Source: Paraburkholderia domus (GTDB lineage Bacteria > Pseudomonadota > Gammaproteobacteria > Burkholderiales > Burkholderiaceae). From it: 64,000 nt of DNA. The position numbers and the translations under genes are program-made. The stretch covers positions 1 to 64,000 of the forward strand of contig NZ_CAJNAT010000016.1 of assembly GCF_905220705.1 (NCBI RefSeq), in the 5' to 3' direction. Below, piece by piece: positions 35,616 through 45,226 of the stretch. Below the pieces are notes generated by a model. That model was not told the origin of the DNA and ran no database searches. It saw nothing but the letters and a program-made list of their open reading frames with translations. The number at the start of each line of letters is the position of its first letter. The stretch's first letter is position 1.

Positions 35616-37193
35616 TCACGGCGCAACCTGCGCGAAGTCGGGCAAGCCATCTCCGGGCGGGAGCCTGTCGTCGACCGAGAGGCCGCTGCAATCCGGTACC
35701 GGAGCGGCCTTCGTTGCAACGGTCTCGATTCCGGCGTGGCTATCCGGGTTGGCAACCCGGATCGTTTCAGCTTGCATGGCGACGCTGCAACCGAGCGCCT
35801 CGAGTAGTGAGGTCGAGTTAGTCGCGCGGCATTCCTCGTGCAGGTTGTCGGCCCAGCTCGCATAGTCGAGGAGCTTGCGCCGTTCTTTCTGATCCCCGAA
35901 TAGTTCGGCATACCTGGCATAGGCGAGTCCCGCGTGTGTCGGATCCATCTCGATGGCGCTCACGTATTCTCGGCGCGCGCCCTTGTCGTCGTCGAGCAGC
36001 TTGAGCGTTTCCCCCAGATTGACGTGTGCCTCCTGGTAGTCCGGTTTCAGGTAAACCGCTACGCGGAAATCGTCGCGCGCGTTTTGCAGGTCGGTTCTGG
36101 CCTCGGTGGAATGACGGTCCGGCGCCTGTCTGGCGAGTGCCAGCCACGCGCGGCCAATGGCATTGAACGCAGCCTCCCGGGACGAACGCAAGGCGATGGA
36201 TCGCTCGAATGCGCTGATCGCCATCTTGTGACAACCGAGTTCGCCGAGTGCGACGCCCCAGTTATAAAAGCTCCAGGACGAAGGGTATTCGGCGGAGAGG
36301 CGGCTGACCGCGTCGATTTCGCCGTTGTAATCGTGGTACGCCTCATCGATCTTCGATAGTGCGAGCAGGGCCCATTTGTAATTCGGCTGTTCGTCTCCAG
36401 CGTCGACAATGCTCGACAATACCCGCTCAGCCTCGGAGAAGTCGCAAACTCCCTTACCGGTGTAGCAGCGCGCCTGAGCTTCGGCCGACTCATACGACGC
36501 GTAGATATAAGGGCTGTGCTTCTTCAGCACATCGAGGGCGAGATTGGAAAGATTCTGCTCCAGATCGGCGATCGAGCCTTCGGGCGTGTCAAAACGATAC
36601 ACCGCGCCGCGCTCCGCCAGGACCAGATGCAAAACGTAGTGATCCGGATTGCCGGTTACGCTGCCCGAAATGGTCGAGACCGGAAGCGGCAGCGCCTCGC
36701 GCACGTATTGCAGGATCGTCTTTGCGGAAATGGACGTGCCGGGCACCGAGAAATCCGGCATGTCGGAATCGAGCTTGATTTCTTCCTTGGCCGAGGCGGG
36801 TATCACATCTGCCGCGCGCTCTTCGAGAGCGATCAGATGGCCCGCAACGAACGACTGGAACGCCTCGCCGGAATAGCCGATTCTGGTGAACGCCTCCGGC
36901 ACGTCGATGTTTTCAATGAGCGTCTCGCGTGCGAATACCAGCTTCCACAGCATGGCTGCGGCAAGACATGCGCCGATAAGCAGCAGCACGTTCATCGACA
37001 CCATGCGCAGGTCGGTCGTGAAGGTGGCGAGCTTCGCGAGGCGGCCTTCGTGCGAGGTGCTCGTTTTCTTCGGCGTCGGCTTTGGCTTCTGTTCCGGCTC
37101 GGGCCCGGCTCCGGGATGCGCTTGATCGGTTGGCTTGACCGCTTTCAGATGCGAGGGGCGATGAACTCCGCGATGATGTTTCTGTGCGTGCAC
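35616..37193 (-). CDS. membrane-anchored TPR protein
   Basis: A 525-residue protein. It has a basic, Pro-rich cytoplasmic tail (residues 1-50), one membrane helix (about 68-88) and a large, probably periplasmic part. The second half has tetratricopeptide-like helix pairs (for example WSFYNWGVALGELGCHKM and the next pair to 'EAHVNLGETLKLL', about residues 290-440). No enzymatic motif. TPR proteins scaffold other proteins; partner unknown. It is not in an operon: convergent with the ABC ATPase and 88 bp from the ArsR-type regulator gene on the same strand. Four Cys pairs in the periplasmic half could form disulfides. Confidence 0.7.
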   Translation of the reverse strand: MHAQKHHRGVHRPSHLKAVKPTDQAHPGAGPEPEQKPKPTPKKTSTSHEGRLAKLATFTTDLRMVSMNVLLLIGACLAAAMLWKLVFARETLIENIDVPEAFTRIGYSGEAFQSFVAGHLIALEERAADVIPASAKEEIKLDSDMPDFSVPGTSISAKTILQYVREALPLPVSTISGSVTGNPDHYVLHLVLAERGAVYRFDTPEGSIADLEQNLSNLALDVLKKHSPYIYASYESAEAQARCYTGKGVCDFSEAERVLSSIVDAGDEQPNYKWALLALSKIDEAYHDYNGEIDAVSRLSAEYPSSWSFYNWGVALGELGCHKMAISAFERSIALRSSREAAFNAIGRAWLALARQAPDRHSTEARTDLQNARDDFRVAVYLKPDYQEAHVNLGETLKLLDDDKGARREYVSAIEMDPTHAGLAYARYAELFGDQKERRKLLDYASWADNLHEECRATNSTSLLEALGCSVAMQAETIRVANPDSHAGIETVATKAAPVPDCSGLSVDDRLPPGDGLPDFAQVAP

Positions 37194-37281
37194 GCTGCCT
37201 CCCCTCGATGAGCCGGCTTCAACAAAACGAACCGGCAGGGCGGGGATTTAACAATTGAGCGGATGCAGCGAGAGTGTTTCC

Positions 37282-37986
37282 CTAATCAGCTTTGCAAGCT
37301 TCGCGCACGATGCCGAAATGTTGATTGAGCCCATCCCATCCGAGCGTTGTGATGGTCACCGACCGCGTAGTGGGCGACCTGCGCATCCAGCCCCACGCAA
37401 GGAACGCGTCCATGAGCCGGGCGCCTAACGGCCCCGCGACGTGATACTGCCGCTCGGTCCAGTCGAGACATTGGCGTGCGTGTTCCGGTTTGTCGAACGC
37501 CGGATCTCCCATGTCGATGCCAAGTTGCTGCAGCCATTCGCGACCGGTCGTGGTGAGTGCATAGTGACGCTCGCCGGCCTTGATGATGAGGCCCCGCGTG
37601 AGCATGCCCTGAGTCACCGCGACGCCGATCTGCCCCGCCAGGTGGTCGTAGCAGCAGCGTGCAAAACGCAGCGCCTGGGCCGAGCGACTTGGTGTGTTGC
37701 GCCACGCCGGCGTGACCGGCCCGACCGACGCGAGGCTTTCAAGCAAGTGCGAAACGTGCGCGCCGGCGAGCCGGTAATAGCGGTGCCGGCCCTTGCTCTC
37801 CACGCTCAGCAAACCGCCGTCGAGCAGCTTGGCGAGATGTGAGCTGGCGGTCTGCGCGGTCACGCCTGCCGCTTCCGCCAGCGCGCTGGCCGACAGGGCG
37901 CAGCCGTCGGAGAGTGTGATCAGCATCACCGAACGAACTGGCTCTGCGATCAGGTGCGCAACGCTCGAAATATTGTGCTGGCCCAT
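37282..37986 (-). CDS. ArsR-type helix-turn-helix regulator with C-terminal ligand domain
   Basis: A 234-residue regulator. The winged helix of the ArsR type occupies residues 1-85 ('ALAEAAGVTAQTASSHLAKLL' is the recognition region, 'KGRHRYYRLA' the wing). It is followed by an uncharacterised C-terminal domain of 140 residues with a His/Cys-containing segment ('RFARCCYDHLAGQIGVAV'). The start at 37984-37986 gives a regular ArsR N-terminus; the open frame upstream overlaps the divergent promoter region. It is divergent from the DHA2 exporter, so probably its repressor. Ligand unknown. Confidence 0.85.
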   Translation of the reverse strand: MGQHNISSVAHLIAEPVRSVMLITLSDGCALSASALAEAAGVTAQTASSHLAKLLDGGLLSVESKGRHRYYRLAGAHVSHLLESLASVGPVTPAWRNTPSRSAQALRFARCCYDHLAGQIGVAVTQGMLTRGLIIKAGERHYALTTTGREWLQQLGIDMGDPAFDKPEHARQCLDWTERQYHVAGPLGARLMDAFLAWGWMRRSPTTRSVTITTLGWDGLNQHFGIVREACKAD

Positions 37987-38133
37987 TTTCTGGAACGTCC
38001 GTCGTTGATGCGTGGTTGGTCGCTGCTGGCAGGCAAAAAACCGTTGAGTGGAACACTTCGATACAGCCCGAAGCATTCTCGGTGCGGGCCACCTTATAGT
38101 CAACGGTGAACCGATAAATAGGGGCTGGAACTC

Positions 38134-39228
38134 TTGAACAATGAACGTGAATATCAGAAGCGGGTACTCATCGCGACGAGCCTCAGCTACGTCATTGTCA
38201 TACTCGATACGTCGATCGTAAACGTCGCGCTGGAGCCGATTGCAGCCAGTCTGGGTTCGGATATCAGCGGCCTGCAATGGGTGGTCAACGCCTATACGCT
38301 GACATTTGCCAGCCTGCTGCTGAGCGGCGGCGCATTGGGCGACCGGATCGGCGCGAAGGCGGTCTATCTCGCCGGATTGTTGATTTTCGCCGGCGCGTCC
38401 GCGTTATGCGGGGGGGCGCCGGATTTGCAGATTCTGGTTGCCGCCCGCGTCGCGCAGGGCGTCGGCGCGGCATTATTGGTCCCGTGTTCGCTGACCCTTA
38501 TCAATCATGCTTTTCCGGTTGCGCGGCAACGAGCCAGCGCGATCGGGGTGTGGGCCGGATGCGGCGGGATCGCGATGGCGGCGGGGCCCCTCGCCGGTGG
38601 TCTGCTGATTCACCTTCTCGGCTGGCGAAGCATTTTTCTGGTGAACGTGCCGATCGCGCTGATCGGCGCCTGGCTGACCACGCGCGTCGATTCGGTCCGT
38701 CCGGCCGCGTCGGGCCGGTCGATGGATGTCATCGGTCAGATGCTCGCCATCGTGGCGCTTGGCGCGTCGGTGGCCGTGCTGATCGAGGGAGCGAAGCTCG
38801 GGTGGCACGCTGGCGTCATACGCACGGGCACCGTGATTGCGCTCGCCGCCTGGATTGCGTTCGTGCTGGTCGAGACAAGGCGCAAACAGCCGATGCTGCC
38901 ACTGGGCTTCTTTCGGAGTCCGGTATTTTCGGCGTCGGCGTTCGTTTCGCTGATTTCTGGCCTGGTCTTCTATGGGTTGTTTTTCCTGCTGAGCCTGGTC
39001 TTCCAGTCGGCTCGCGGATGGACGCCGTTGCAGACCGGCCTGGCCTTCCTGCCGCTGACCGCGATGGTGACGATTGGCAGCTTCGCATCCGGCGCGTTGA
39101 ACCGGGCGTATGGCGCGCGAGTCCTCGTCTGGCACCATCGAAAGGACGCCGCTGGCACTACGCGAAGTTTCGGAATACTGCGACGATACCGGCCCTCTCC
39201 TGAAGATGTCGTCGTGCGCGAAACGTAG
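38134..39228 (+). pseudogene. truncated DHA2-family MFS drug exporter
   Basis: A 364-residue product. Residues 1-330 match the first ten or so helices of 14-helix DHA2 exporters (EmrB/QacA): motif C 'GVWAGCGGIAMAAGPLAGG' and 'IVILDTSIVNVALEPI' in helix 1 are clear. After 'GALNRAYGARVL' (near 39120) the frame runs into about 30 unrelated residues and stops, where full-length members go on for 100 or more. A neighbouring frame shows no continuation, so the end was lost by deletion and not by a simple frameshift. TTG start at 38134 with GGAAC upstream. It is divergent from the ArsR gene. Probably inactive as an exporter. Confidence 0.75.
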
Positions 39229-39275
39229 CAATCGATCTGACTCTCGATTCTCCGTTTAATGCGAACCAACGACTC

Positions 39276-40007
39276 ATGAATGTTGCCGATACTCCTTCCA
39301 TACTGGGGTGCCTTGCCCTGGTGACTTTGGTGGCGGGCATGGCAAAAGGTCTCACCGGTTTCGGCGGCGCGCTCGTCATGGCGCCGCTGTTCGGCCTGTT
39401 GATGCCCGCGCCCGAAGCCGGCGTGCTGATTGTCCTGATCCATTTTGCGACCTCGCTGCAAGGCGTGTGCAGCTGGGCGAGCGCGGTGCGCTGGCGCACT
39501 GTGATTCCGCTTGCGTTGGTCGCCATGGGTTGCACCGCCGTCACGACCCTGTGGATGGCGAGTGAGAACGCGGTCGAGCTTCGGCGGCTCGTAGCGGTCG
39601 CTGTTCTCGCTTCCACGGTGATGCACATGAGGGGCTGGCGCTGGCTCCACAATAGCGGCTGGCGACCGACCTTCACAGCAGGTGCAATGAGCGGCGCGCT
39701 GACCGCGCTGGGCGGTATCGGCGGCCCGCCGGCCGTCTATTACTTCAACGGCATCGGCAAAGGTTCGACGCTGCGCGCCAATCTTCTCGCTTATTTCGCG
39801 GTGCTCTACGTGGGTGTGGTGGCCCTTTTTGTGGCCGAACATCAGGTTCACACGCCCCAGCTCGGCTCGCTGGCGCTACTCGTGCCGGTGTTCGTGCTCG
39901 GCGTTTCCATGGGGGAGCGTCTGGGTCCACGCGTGCCTGTGCGCCGGCTCGAACATCTCGTGAGCGCTTTGCTGCTGTGTTCCGGGCTGGTCGCCCTGGT
40001 CACGTAA
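39276..40007 (+). CDS. TauE/SafE-family membrane exporter
   Basis: A 243-residue membrane protein with about eight helices, of the TauE/SafE family (sulfite, sulfoacetate and other organosulfur anion exporters). The family repeat shows twice: 'LVAGMAKGLTGFGGALVMAPL' near residue 15-35 (the GFGG core) and 'SGALTALGGIGGPPAVYYF' near residue 145-165 (the GGIGGPP core). Sulfite formed by Xsc must leave the cell or be oxidised, so this is a candidate partner of the sulfonate genes that begin 4.8 kb downstream, but the function of most members is unproven and the gene is not in their operon. It begins 47 bp after the truncated MFS. Confidence 0.8.
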   Translation: MNVADTPSILGCLALVTLVAGMAKGLTGFGGALVMAPLFGLLMPAPEAGVLIVLIHFATSLQGVCSWASAVRWRTVIPLALVAMGCTAVTTLWMASENAVELRRLVAVAVLASTVMHMRGWRWLHNSGWRPTFTAGAMSGALTALGGIGGPPAVYYFNGIGKGSTLRANLLAYFAVLYVGVVALFVAEHQVHTPQLGSLALLVPVFVLGVSMGERLGPRVPVRRLEHLVSALLLCSGLVALVT

Positions 40008-40040
40008 AAGCGCGTAAAAACGACCTTGCCACGTCCCTGC

Positions 40041-40061
40041 GAGCGGGTGCAATACCCGCTC
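40041..40061. other. short perfect hairpin after the TauE/SafE gene
   Basis: Arms GAGCGGGT and ACCCGCTC around a five-base loop, 34 bp after the stop. No T run follows, so it is either a transcript-end hairpin or an operator for the downstream operon. Confidence 0.45.
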
Positions 40062-40263
40062 ATGGTCCCGCATGTGGACCAGGCGATTTATTATCGCTGG
40101 TACTAGTCAGGTGCATTTTCGGCCACCGATACTGAATTCGTCTGCTATGGCCGCTGTGCCATATCCGCCAGCCGCGGACCGCTACTGCCAGGTCCGGTCG
40201 TTCAATAACAGGCGGATTCAGCAGACATGATTTCATCGACCACGAAAAGCAGACGGAGAATTC

Positions 40264-40473
40264 ATGCTCAAGTTCCTGATCGGGATCGGCATCCCCTACA
40301 TTGGCGTGATAGGCCTGCTGCCCTGGGTCGCTTCGGTCGATCGATTCGTCCTGGGTGTGCCGTTCATCTATGCGTGGATTTTCGCGTGGTTTGTCCTGAC
40401 GTCGCTCTGCCTGCAGGTGTGCTGGCGTCTGTTCGATCGCCGCGCGGACGATGCAGATCCGCAAACCCACTGA
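40264..40473 (+). CDS. DUF3311 small membrane protein, symporter partner
   Basis: A 69-residue protein with two membrane helices ('IGIPYIGVIGLLPWVASV' and 'YAWIFAWFVLTSLCLQVCW'), of the DUF3311 type. Small proteins of this family are commonly encoded directly before sodium:solute symporters of the same kind, as here (18 bp gap), much like the YhdT-PanF pair. It probably forms a small subunit or assembly factor of the symporter. Start at 40264 with ggagaattc upstream. Confidence 0.85.
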   Translation: MLKFLIGIGIPYIGVIGLLPWVASVDRFVLGVPFIYAWIFAWFVLTSLCLQVCWRLFDRRADDADPQTH

Positions 40474-40491
40474 CGCAGCAGGAGAGCCAGG

Positions 40492-41877
40492 ATGTCCACC
40501 GTTGTCTTTCTCGGTTTGATTCTCTTCTCGCTGTATCTGGCGATACGGTCCAAAAAAGGGCATGGCGCGCAAAGCGTTCATGACTTCTTTGTTGCGTCCC
40601 GGCAGTTCGGCGCGTATCTGGTCTTTTTCCTCGCCGCGGGCGAAATCTACAGTATCGGCACGATGGTCGGCTTTCCAGGCGGCATCTATGCCAAGGGACC
40701 TACTTATGGGGTCTGGTTCCTCGGATATATCCTGCTGGCGTATCCCGTCGGCTATTTCATCGGGCCGAAAATCTGGGAGGCCGGCAAGCGCTATAACGCC
40801 ATTACGCTGCCCGACCTGTTCAAAGGCTATTTCGGCAACCGCGCGCTGGAGGTCATCGTTGGCGGATCGGCGATCCTGTTTTTGCTGCCTTGGGGTGAGT
40901 TGCAATTCACGGGGCTCGTTGCCGCGTTCAAGGGCCTCGGCTGGAATTTCCAGCCGCTCTATCTGATTCTGATCTCGGCGATGCTGGCCTTCACCTACAT
41001 CGCCATTTCGGGGGTGCGTGCGTCGGCCTACATTGCGATCCTGAAGGACGTGCTGATGGTCGTGGCGATTGTGATCACCGGCCTCGCGGTTTCGTGGGAA
41101 TCCGGCGTCACGGAAGTTTTTCACGCCGCGAGCCTGCACGTCAGCAACAGCATGAACGCCAATCAACTGACGTTCTCGATGAGCACCATGCTGTTCCAGT
41201 CGTTAGGGTTCTACGTGATGCCGTTCGCCGTGCAGGTTTTCTTCACGGCCACCAGCCCGAACACGATCCGGCGCACCCAGGTTTGCATGCCGCTGTACAT
41301 GCTGATGTATCCGTTTCTGGTCATCGCTTCGTACTATGCAATCAGTCAGAACCTGCACCTTGCGTCGCCGAATGAAGCGTTCTTCGCGGCGGCGATCCGG
41401 CTGCTGCCGAGCTGGTTGCTGGGTCTGGTCGCGGCCGGCGCCGCGCTATCGGGGTTGCTGGTGCTGACGGGTATCTGCCTCGCCATCGGCCCGCTCGTGA
41501 CGCGCAATCTGTTACCGAAGATGCCCGAGAGCAAGCAGAAAGCCACCGCGAAAACAGTGATCGTCATTTACCTGCTGGTCTCGATCGTGATGACCTTGCT
41601 GACGCCGAATCTGATGCTCACGCTGATCAATACCGCGTACTACGGCGTGACCCAGTTTTTCCCGGGCGTGATGATCATTCTGTTTTCGCTTCGAGTCAAA
41701 CCGGCCGCCGTGGCAACGGGTATTCTGACCGGCCAGATACTCGCGATTATCCTTTACCTCTTTCATGCCGAGCTCGGTGGATTCAACCTGGGCCTGCTGT
41801 GTCTCGTGATCAATATCGCGGTGACTGCCTTGTTGAACCATAGCTGGAAGCGTAAGCCGGTGCATGCTCTGTCCTAA
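40492..41877 (+). CDS. sodium:solute symporter family transporter
   Basis: A 461-residue SSS-family symporter with about 13 helices. 'FFVASRQFGAYLVFFLAAGEIYSIGTMVGFPGG' covers helices 1 and 2 with the sodium-site region (residues 28-60, given as a region), and 'DVLMVVAIVITGLAV' is a middle helix. Substrate not deducible. The operon with an amidohydrolase suggests uptake of an amide, hydantoin-like or N-acyl compound which the enzyme then hydrolyses. It follows its DUF3311 partner by 18 bp with a caggagagcc site. Confidence 0.9.
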   Translation: MSTVVFLGLILFSLYLAIRSKKGHGAQSVHDFFVASRQFGAYLVFFLAAGEIYSIGTMVGFPGGIYAKGPTYGVWFLGYILLAYPVGYFIGPKIWEAGKRYNAITLPDLFKGYFGNRALEVIVGGSAILFLLPWGELQFTGLVAAFKGLGWNFQPLYLILISAMLAFTYIAISGVRASAYIAILKDVLMVVAIVITGLAVSWESGVTEVFHAASLHVSNSMNANQLTFSMSTMLFQSLGFYVMPFAVQVFFTATSPNTIRRTQVCMPLYMLMYPFLVIASYYAISQNLHLASPNEAFFAAAIRLLPSWLLGLVAAGAALSGLLVLTGICLAIGPLVTRNLLPKMPESKQKATAKTVIVIYLLVSIVMTLLTPNLMLTLINTAYYGVTQFFPGVMIILFSLRVKPAAVATGILTGQILAIILYLFHAELGGFNLGLLCLVINIAVTALLNHSWKRKPVHALS

Positions 41878-41915
41878 TCATTCGGGGCCGCGTCCTGAAT
41901 CAAAGAACACTATCT

Positions 41916-43571
41916 ATGAATCCAATTGAACGAGGTCCCATCACCGTCTTCGTCGCCAGAAAGATTCTGACGATGAATCCGGCTCAGCCGCAGGCCACGC
42001 ATGTTGCTGTGCGCGACGGCAAGATTCTCTCCGTCGGCGCGCTGGAGGACGTCAGTCAGTGGGGCGAGGCTGAGATCGTCGACACGTTCCAGGACAAGGT
42101 GTTGATGCCGGGTCTCGTCGAAGGGCATTGCCATCTGATGGAAGGCGCCATGTGGGACGCCGTGTATCTCGGCTACTACGACCGACGTGGTCCCGACGGT
42201 AAGGTGTGGCGAGGTCTGAAAACGCTGGACGAGGTGATCGGGCGGCTCACGGAAGCGCAAAGCGCCATGACGGACGCGGCGGCGCCGCTGCTCGCGTGGG
42301 GCTTCGATCCGATTTTCTTCGGCGCGAGCCGCTTGTCGGTCAAGGAACTCGATACCGTTTCGACCCGCCGGCCCATTGTCGTGCTGCACGCGAGTGTGCA
42401 CCTGATGAACGTCAACACCGCCATGCTGGCGCTCGCCGGTATCGACGAGAACACCGACATTGACGGGATCGACAAAGACGAAGACGGCCAGCCGACCGGC
42501 GAACTGCAGGAATTCGCCGCCATGTTTCCCGTGTATGAGGTGATCGGCAGCCAGCTGTCCATCGCGGCGAGTGAAAAGACCGAGGCCATCTGGAATTTCG
42601 GCAAGGTCGCCCAACTCGCCGGCGTGACCACCGCGACGGATCTGGTCAACGATCTGTCGGCGCTGGGCAATCGCAACCTGCGCGAAGTCACGGCCGACCC
42701 GCAGTATCCGGTGCGAATCGTGCCCGCGTTTGCACCGCAGCGAAGCCCCGACGGCGGCGTCGAAAAAGTGCTGTCGGCGATTCGCGACAGCACGGAGAAA
42801 TTGACGTTCGGCCCGGTCAAATTCATCGTCGACGGGTCGATTCAGGGTTTCACGGCGCGGCTGAAGTGGCCGGGGTATGTCGGCGGGCAGCCAAACGGGT
42901 TGTGGCTGATTCCGCCCACCCAGTTGGAGGCGGTGTTCACGCCGTTTCACCGCGCCGGGCTGCAGCTTCATATTCATACGAACGGAGATGAAGCGACTGA
43001 GGTCGTCTTGAGCGCCATCGAGAAGATGCTCGACGCCTGTCCGCGCAGCGATCACCGTCACACGCTGCAGCACTGTCAGATGGCCGACGCGAGCCAGTTG
43101 GCCCGTGCGGCGAAACTCGGCATGTGCATCAACTTTTTCTCCAACCATATCTACTACTGGGGCGACGCGCATTACGCGCAGACCATGGGCCCCGACCGGG
43201 CGAACCGGATGAACGCGGCGGGAACGGCGCGGCGACTGGGCATTCCCTTTGCTTTTCATTCGGACGCACCGATCACACAGTTGAGCCCGTTGTTTACCGC
43301 ATGGTGCGCGGTGCAGCGCAAGACCGCCACCGGTCGCGTGCTAGGCGCGAGCGAGTGCATTCCCGTGGCGGACGCGTTGCGCGCGATCACGCTGGGTGCG
43401 GCCTATACGCTCAAGATGGATCATCTGATCGGCAGTATCGAGGTGGGCAAGTTCGCGGACTTCGCCGTGCTGGCGGACGATCCGACCGAGGTCGCGGCGG
43501 AGAAGCTGAAAGACGTCGAAGTGTGGGGGACGGTGCTGGGCGGCCGCGTGTTCCAGTCGCCGGAAAAATGA
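41916..43571 (+). CDS. metal-dependent amidohydrolase, YtcJ-like
   Basis: A 551-residue amidohydrolase-3 family enzyme. Metal ligands are visible in GLVEGHCHLMEG (His-x-His after strand 1), in HIHTNGDEA, in the HTLQHCQ segment, and in 'PFAFHSDAP' (the last Asp). There is no signal peptide. Relatives hydrolyse N-substituted formamides or other amide or imide bonds; true substrate unknown. The stop overlaps the CobW gene start as ATGA. The neighbouring CobW metallochaperone gene suggests that metal loading of this enzyme is assisted. It follows the symporter by 38 bp. Confidence 0.88.
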   Translation: MNPIERGPITVFVARKILTMNPAQPQATHVAVRDGKILSVGALEDVSQWGEAEIVDTFQDKVLMPGLVEGHCHLMEGAMWDAVYLGYYDRRGPDGKVWRGLKTLDEVIGRLTEAQSAMTDAAAPLLAWGFDPIFFGASRLSVKELDTVSTRRPIVVLHASVHLMNVNTAMLALAGIDENTDIDGIDKDEDGQPTGELQEFAAMFPVYEVIGSQLSIAASEKTEAIWNFGKVAQLAGVTTATDLVNDLSALGNRNLREVTADPQYPVRIVPAFAPQRSPDGGVEKVLSAIRDSTEKLTFGPVKFIVDGSIQGFTARLKWPGYVGGQPNGLWLIPPTQLEAVFTPFHRAGLQLHIHTNGDEATEVVLSAIEKMLDACPRSDHRHTLQHCQMADASQLARAAKLGMCINFFSNHIYYWGDAHYAQTMGPDRANRMNAAGTARRLGIPFAFHSDAPITQLSPLFTAWCAVQRKTATGRVLGASECIPVADALRAITLGAAYTLKMDHLIGSIEVGKFADFAVLADDPTEVAAEKLKDVEVWGTVLGGRVFQSPEK

Positions 43572-44533
43572 ACGACGCTGCGCAGTCGACGGTCCGGCCG
43601 CCCATTCCGCTGGTAGTGCTAGGCGGTTATCTGGGGGCGGGCAAGACAACCTTGCTCAACCATGTGCTGTCGATGGCGGGGCAGCGCCGGGTGGCGGTGC
43701 TGGTCAACGATTTCGGCGATATCAATATCGACGCCGCGTTGATCCGCGAACGCACGGATGATGTGATCAATCTGGAGAACGGCTGCATCTGCTGTTCCAT
43801 CGGAGGCCGCCTCGTTGACGCGCTCGTGAAAATCAGCGCACGTCCCGAGCGTCCCGAGTTGTTGATCATCGAAGCCAGCGGCGTTTCCGATCCCGTGAAA
43901 ATCGCGCAGATCGGTCTGCTCGATAGGGCGTTCAGGCTATACGGGATCATTGTTGCCGTGGATGCCGAGCGAATCGGCGCAACTTTGCTCGACCCGTATG
44001 TCGGCGATATTGTGCGCCGGCAGATCGGCGGCGCAACAGCCCTTGTGCTCACCAAGACCGACCTCGTGACAGAGCAGGAAAAGATCACGGCAACGGAAGC
44101 AGTGTTGGCGCTCGCGACCACGTCCATCCTGCTCGAGTCGGTCAATGGGCAGATACCGCCCGCGTTGATTTTCGACGCGAGTGTGGTGCCGCGCCACCGC
44201 GCGGCTGGGCTCGGCGTGACGACGGGAGGCGCTTCGAACCGGCATCTGGATATCTGTAGTTTTTCCTTCCGGTCGGACTTTCCTCTCGATAGCAAGAAAC
44301 TCAGAGCGGCGCTTCGCAACCTGTCCGCAACGCTACTGAGAGCGAAGGGCATCGTCTGGCTGGGACACGACGCCTCACCTCAGGAACTCCATGTGGTTGG
44401 CGGCCGCATTCTCATCACGCCCTTTGCGGGTCACGCAGCGGCGGAATCGACGATTGTCCTGATCGGCCGTTTCACCGACGAAGACGAGCGCGCGATAAAG
44501 CGTTGCCTCGAAGGCACGCAAGCGCTGAACTAG
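43568..44533 (+). CDS. CobW/COG0523-family GTPase metallochaperone
   Basis: A 321-residue G3E GTPase. Walker A is GGYLGAGKTTLL; the metal-binding CxCC motif reads GCICCSIGG; switch and base-recognition motifs are 'LLIIEASGVSDP' and 'LVLTKTDLV' (the NKxD equivalent with Thr in place of Asn). The C-terminal CobW domain is short but complete. COG0523 proteins deliver zinc, cobalt or iron to client enzymes. Coupling by ATGA to the amidohydrolase points to that enzyme as the client. Not part of cobalamin synthesis: no other cob genes flank it. Confidence 0.9.
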   Translation: MNDAAQSTVRPPIPLVVLGGYLGAGKTTLLNHVLSMAGQRRVAVLVNDFGDINIDAALIRERTDDVINLENGCICCSIGGRLVDALVKISARPERPELLIIEASGVSDPVKIAQIGLLDRAFRLYGIIVAVDAERIGATLLDPYVGDIVRRQIGGATALVLTKTDLVTEQEKITATEAVLALATTSILLESVNGQIPPALIFDASVVPRHRAAGLGVTTGGASNRHLDICSFSFRSDFPLDSKKLRAALRNLSATLLRAKGIVWLGHDASPQELHVVGGRILITPFAGHAAAESTIVLIGRFTDEDERAIKRCLEGTQALN

Positions 44534-44802
44534 CACCCACCTCGCGCCAGCGTGCCACGCTCATCGCGCTAATGGCGCCAGGCGTATCGATCGCACGGAT
44601 CACACCAGACATACCAGCGGCCCGAATCCGAAAAACCGGTTCGAGGGCAGTCAACCCGCGTCTTCTCGACCCACGCTGCACCAGGCGAAACCAGCGCACT
44701 GGCCCTACCGTCGAGTGGACACGAAACTTACACTTTTCCATAAGAGATCGCCACTTAGGCAAGCTCACGAGTCTCACCCAATTCACTAAGCAGGAGACAT
44801 GC

Positions 44803-45207
44803 ATGGCCACAACAGAAACGTCCGCATCAAAGGTCACCGCGGACACGCTCGCCGCATTTTCCGCTGCGTTCAATCGTCATGATGCGAACGCGCTGATGGG
44901 CTTTATGACCGAAGACTGTGTGTTCGACGCCGCGGGCGGAAGCGAAGTCTATGGTGCACGCTTCGTCGGTCGCGACGCGGTGCGCGCAGCGTTCGAAGCG
45001 GTCTTCAAGACCTTCCCGGATGCACATTGGGGCGACGGCCGTCATTACGTCATCGGAGAGCGTGGCGTGTCCGAATGGGTGTTCACGGGGACGCATGCAG
45101 AAGGCTGGCGTATTGAAGCAGAAGGCTGCGATCTCTTCGAGTTCCGCGATGGTCTGATCGCAGTCAAGCGCGCGTTCCGCAAGGAACGCCCGAAGCAGAA
45201 CGTTTGA
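44803..45207 (+). CDS. tauX: SnoaL/NTF2-fold protein, probable taurine dehydrogenase small subunit TauX
   Basis: A 134-residue SnoaL-like (ketosteroid isomerase fold) protein. 'LAAFSAAFNRHDANALMGFMTEDCVF' spans the first helices (residues 16-41) and 'GRDAVRAAFEAVFKTFPDAHW' follows. It lies 19 bp before a FAD oxidase-like gene. As I recall, the small subunit TauX of taurine dehydrogenase in Rhodobacter and Cupriavidus is a protein of this size and fold next to TauY, and the downstream sulfonate genes fit. The start at 44803 has caggagac upstream. The alternative is a generic SnoaL protein of unknown role. Confidence 0.65.
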   Translation: MATTETSASKVTADTLAAFSAAFNRHDANALMGFMTEDCVFDAAGGSEVYGARFVGRDAVRAAFEAVFKTFPDAHWGDGRHYVIGERGVSEWVFTGTHAEGWRIEAEGCDLFEFRDGLIAVKRAFRKERPKQNV

Positions 45208-45226
45208 CGCCGACGAGGAGCTTCAC

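Noticed and set aside
41910..43259. 449-codon open frame on the minus strand opposite the amidohydrolase
   Set aside because: Shadow frame: the + strand gene has clear metal motifs and coupling, and the antisense product has no domain.
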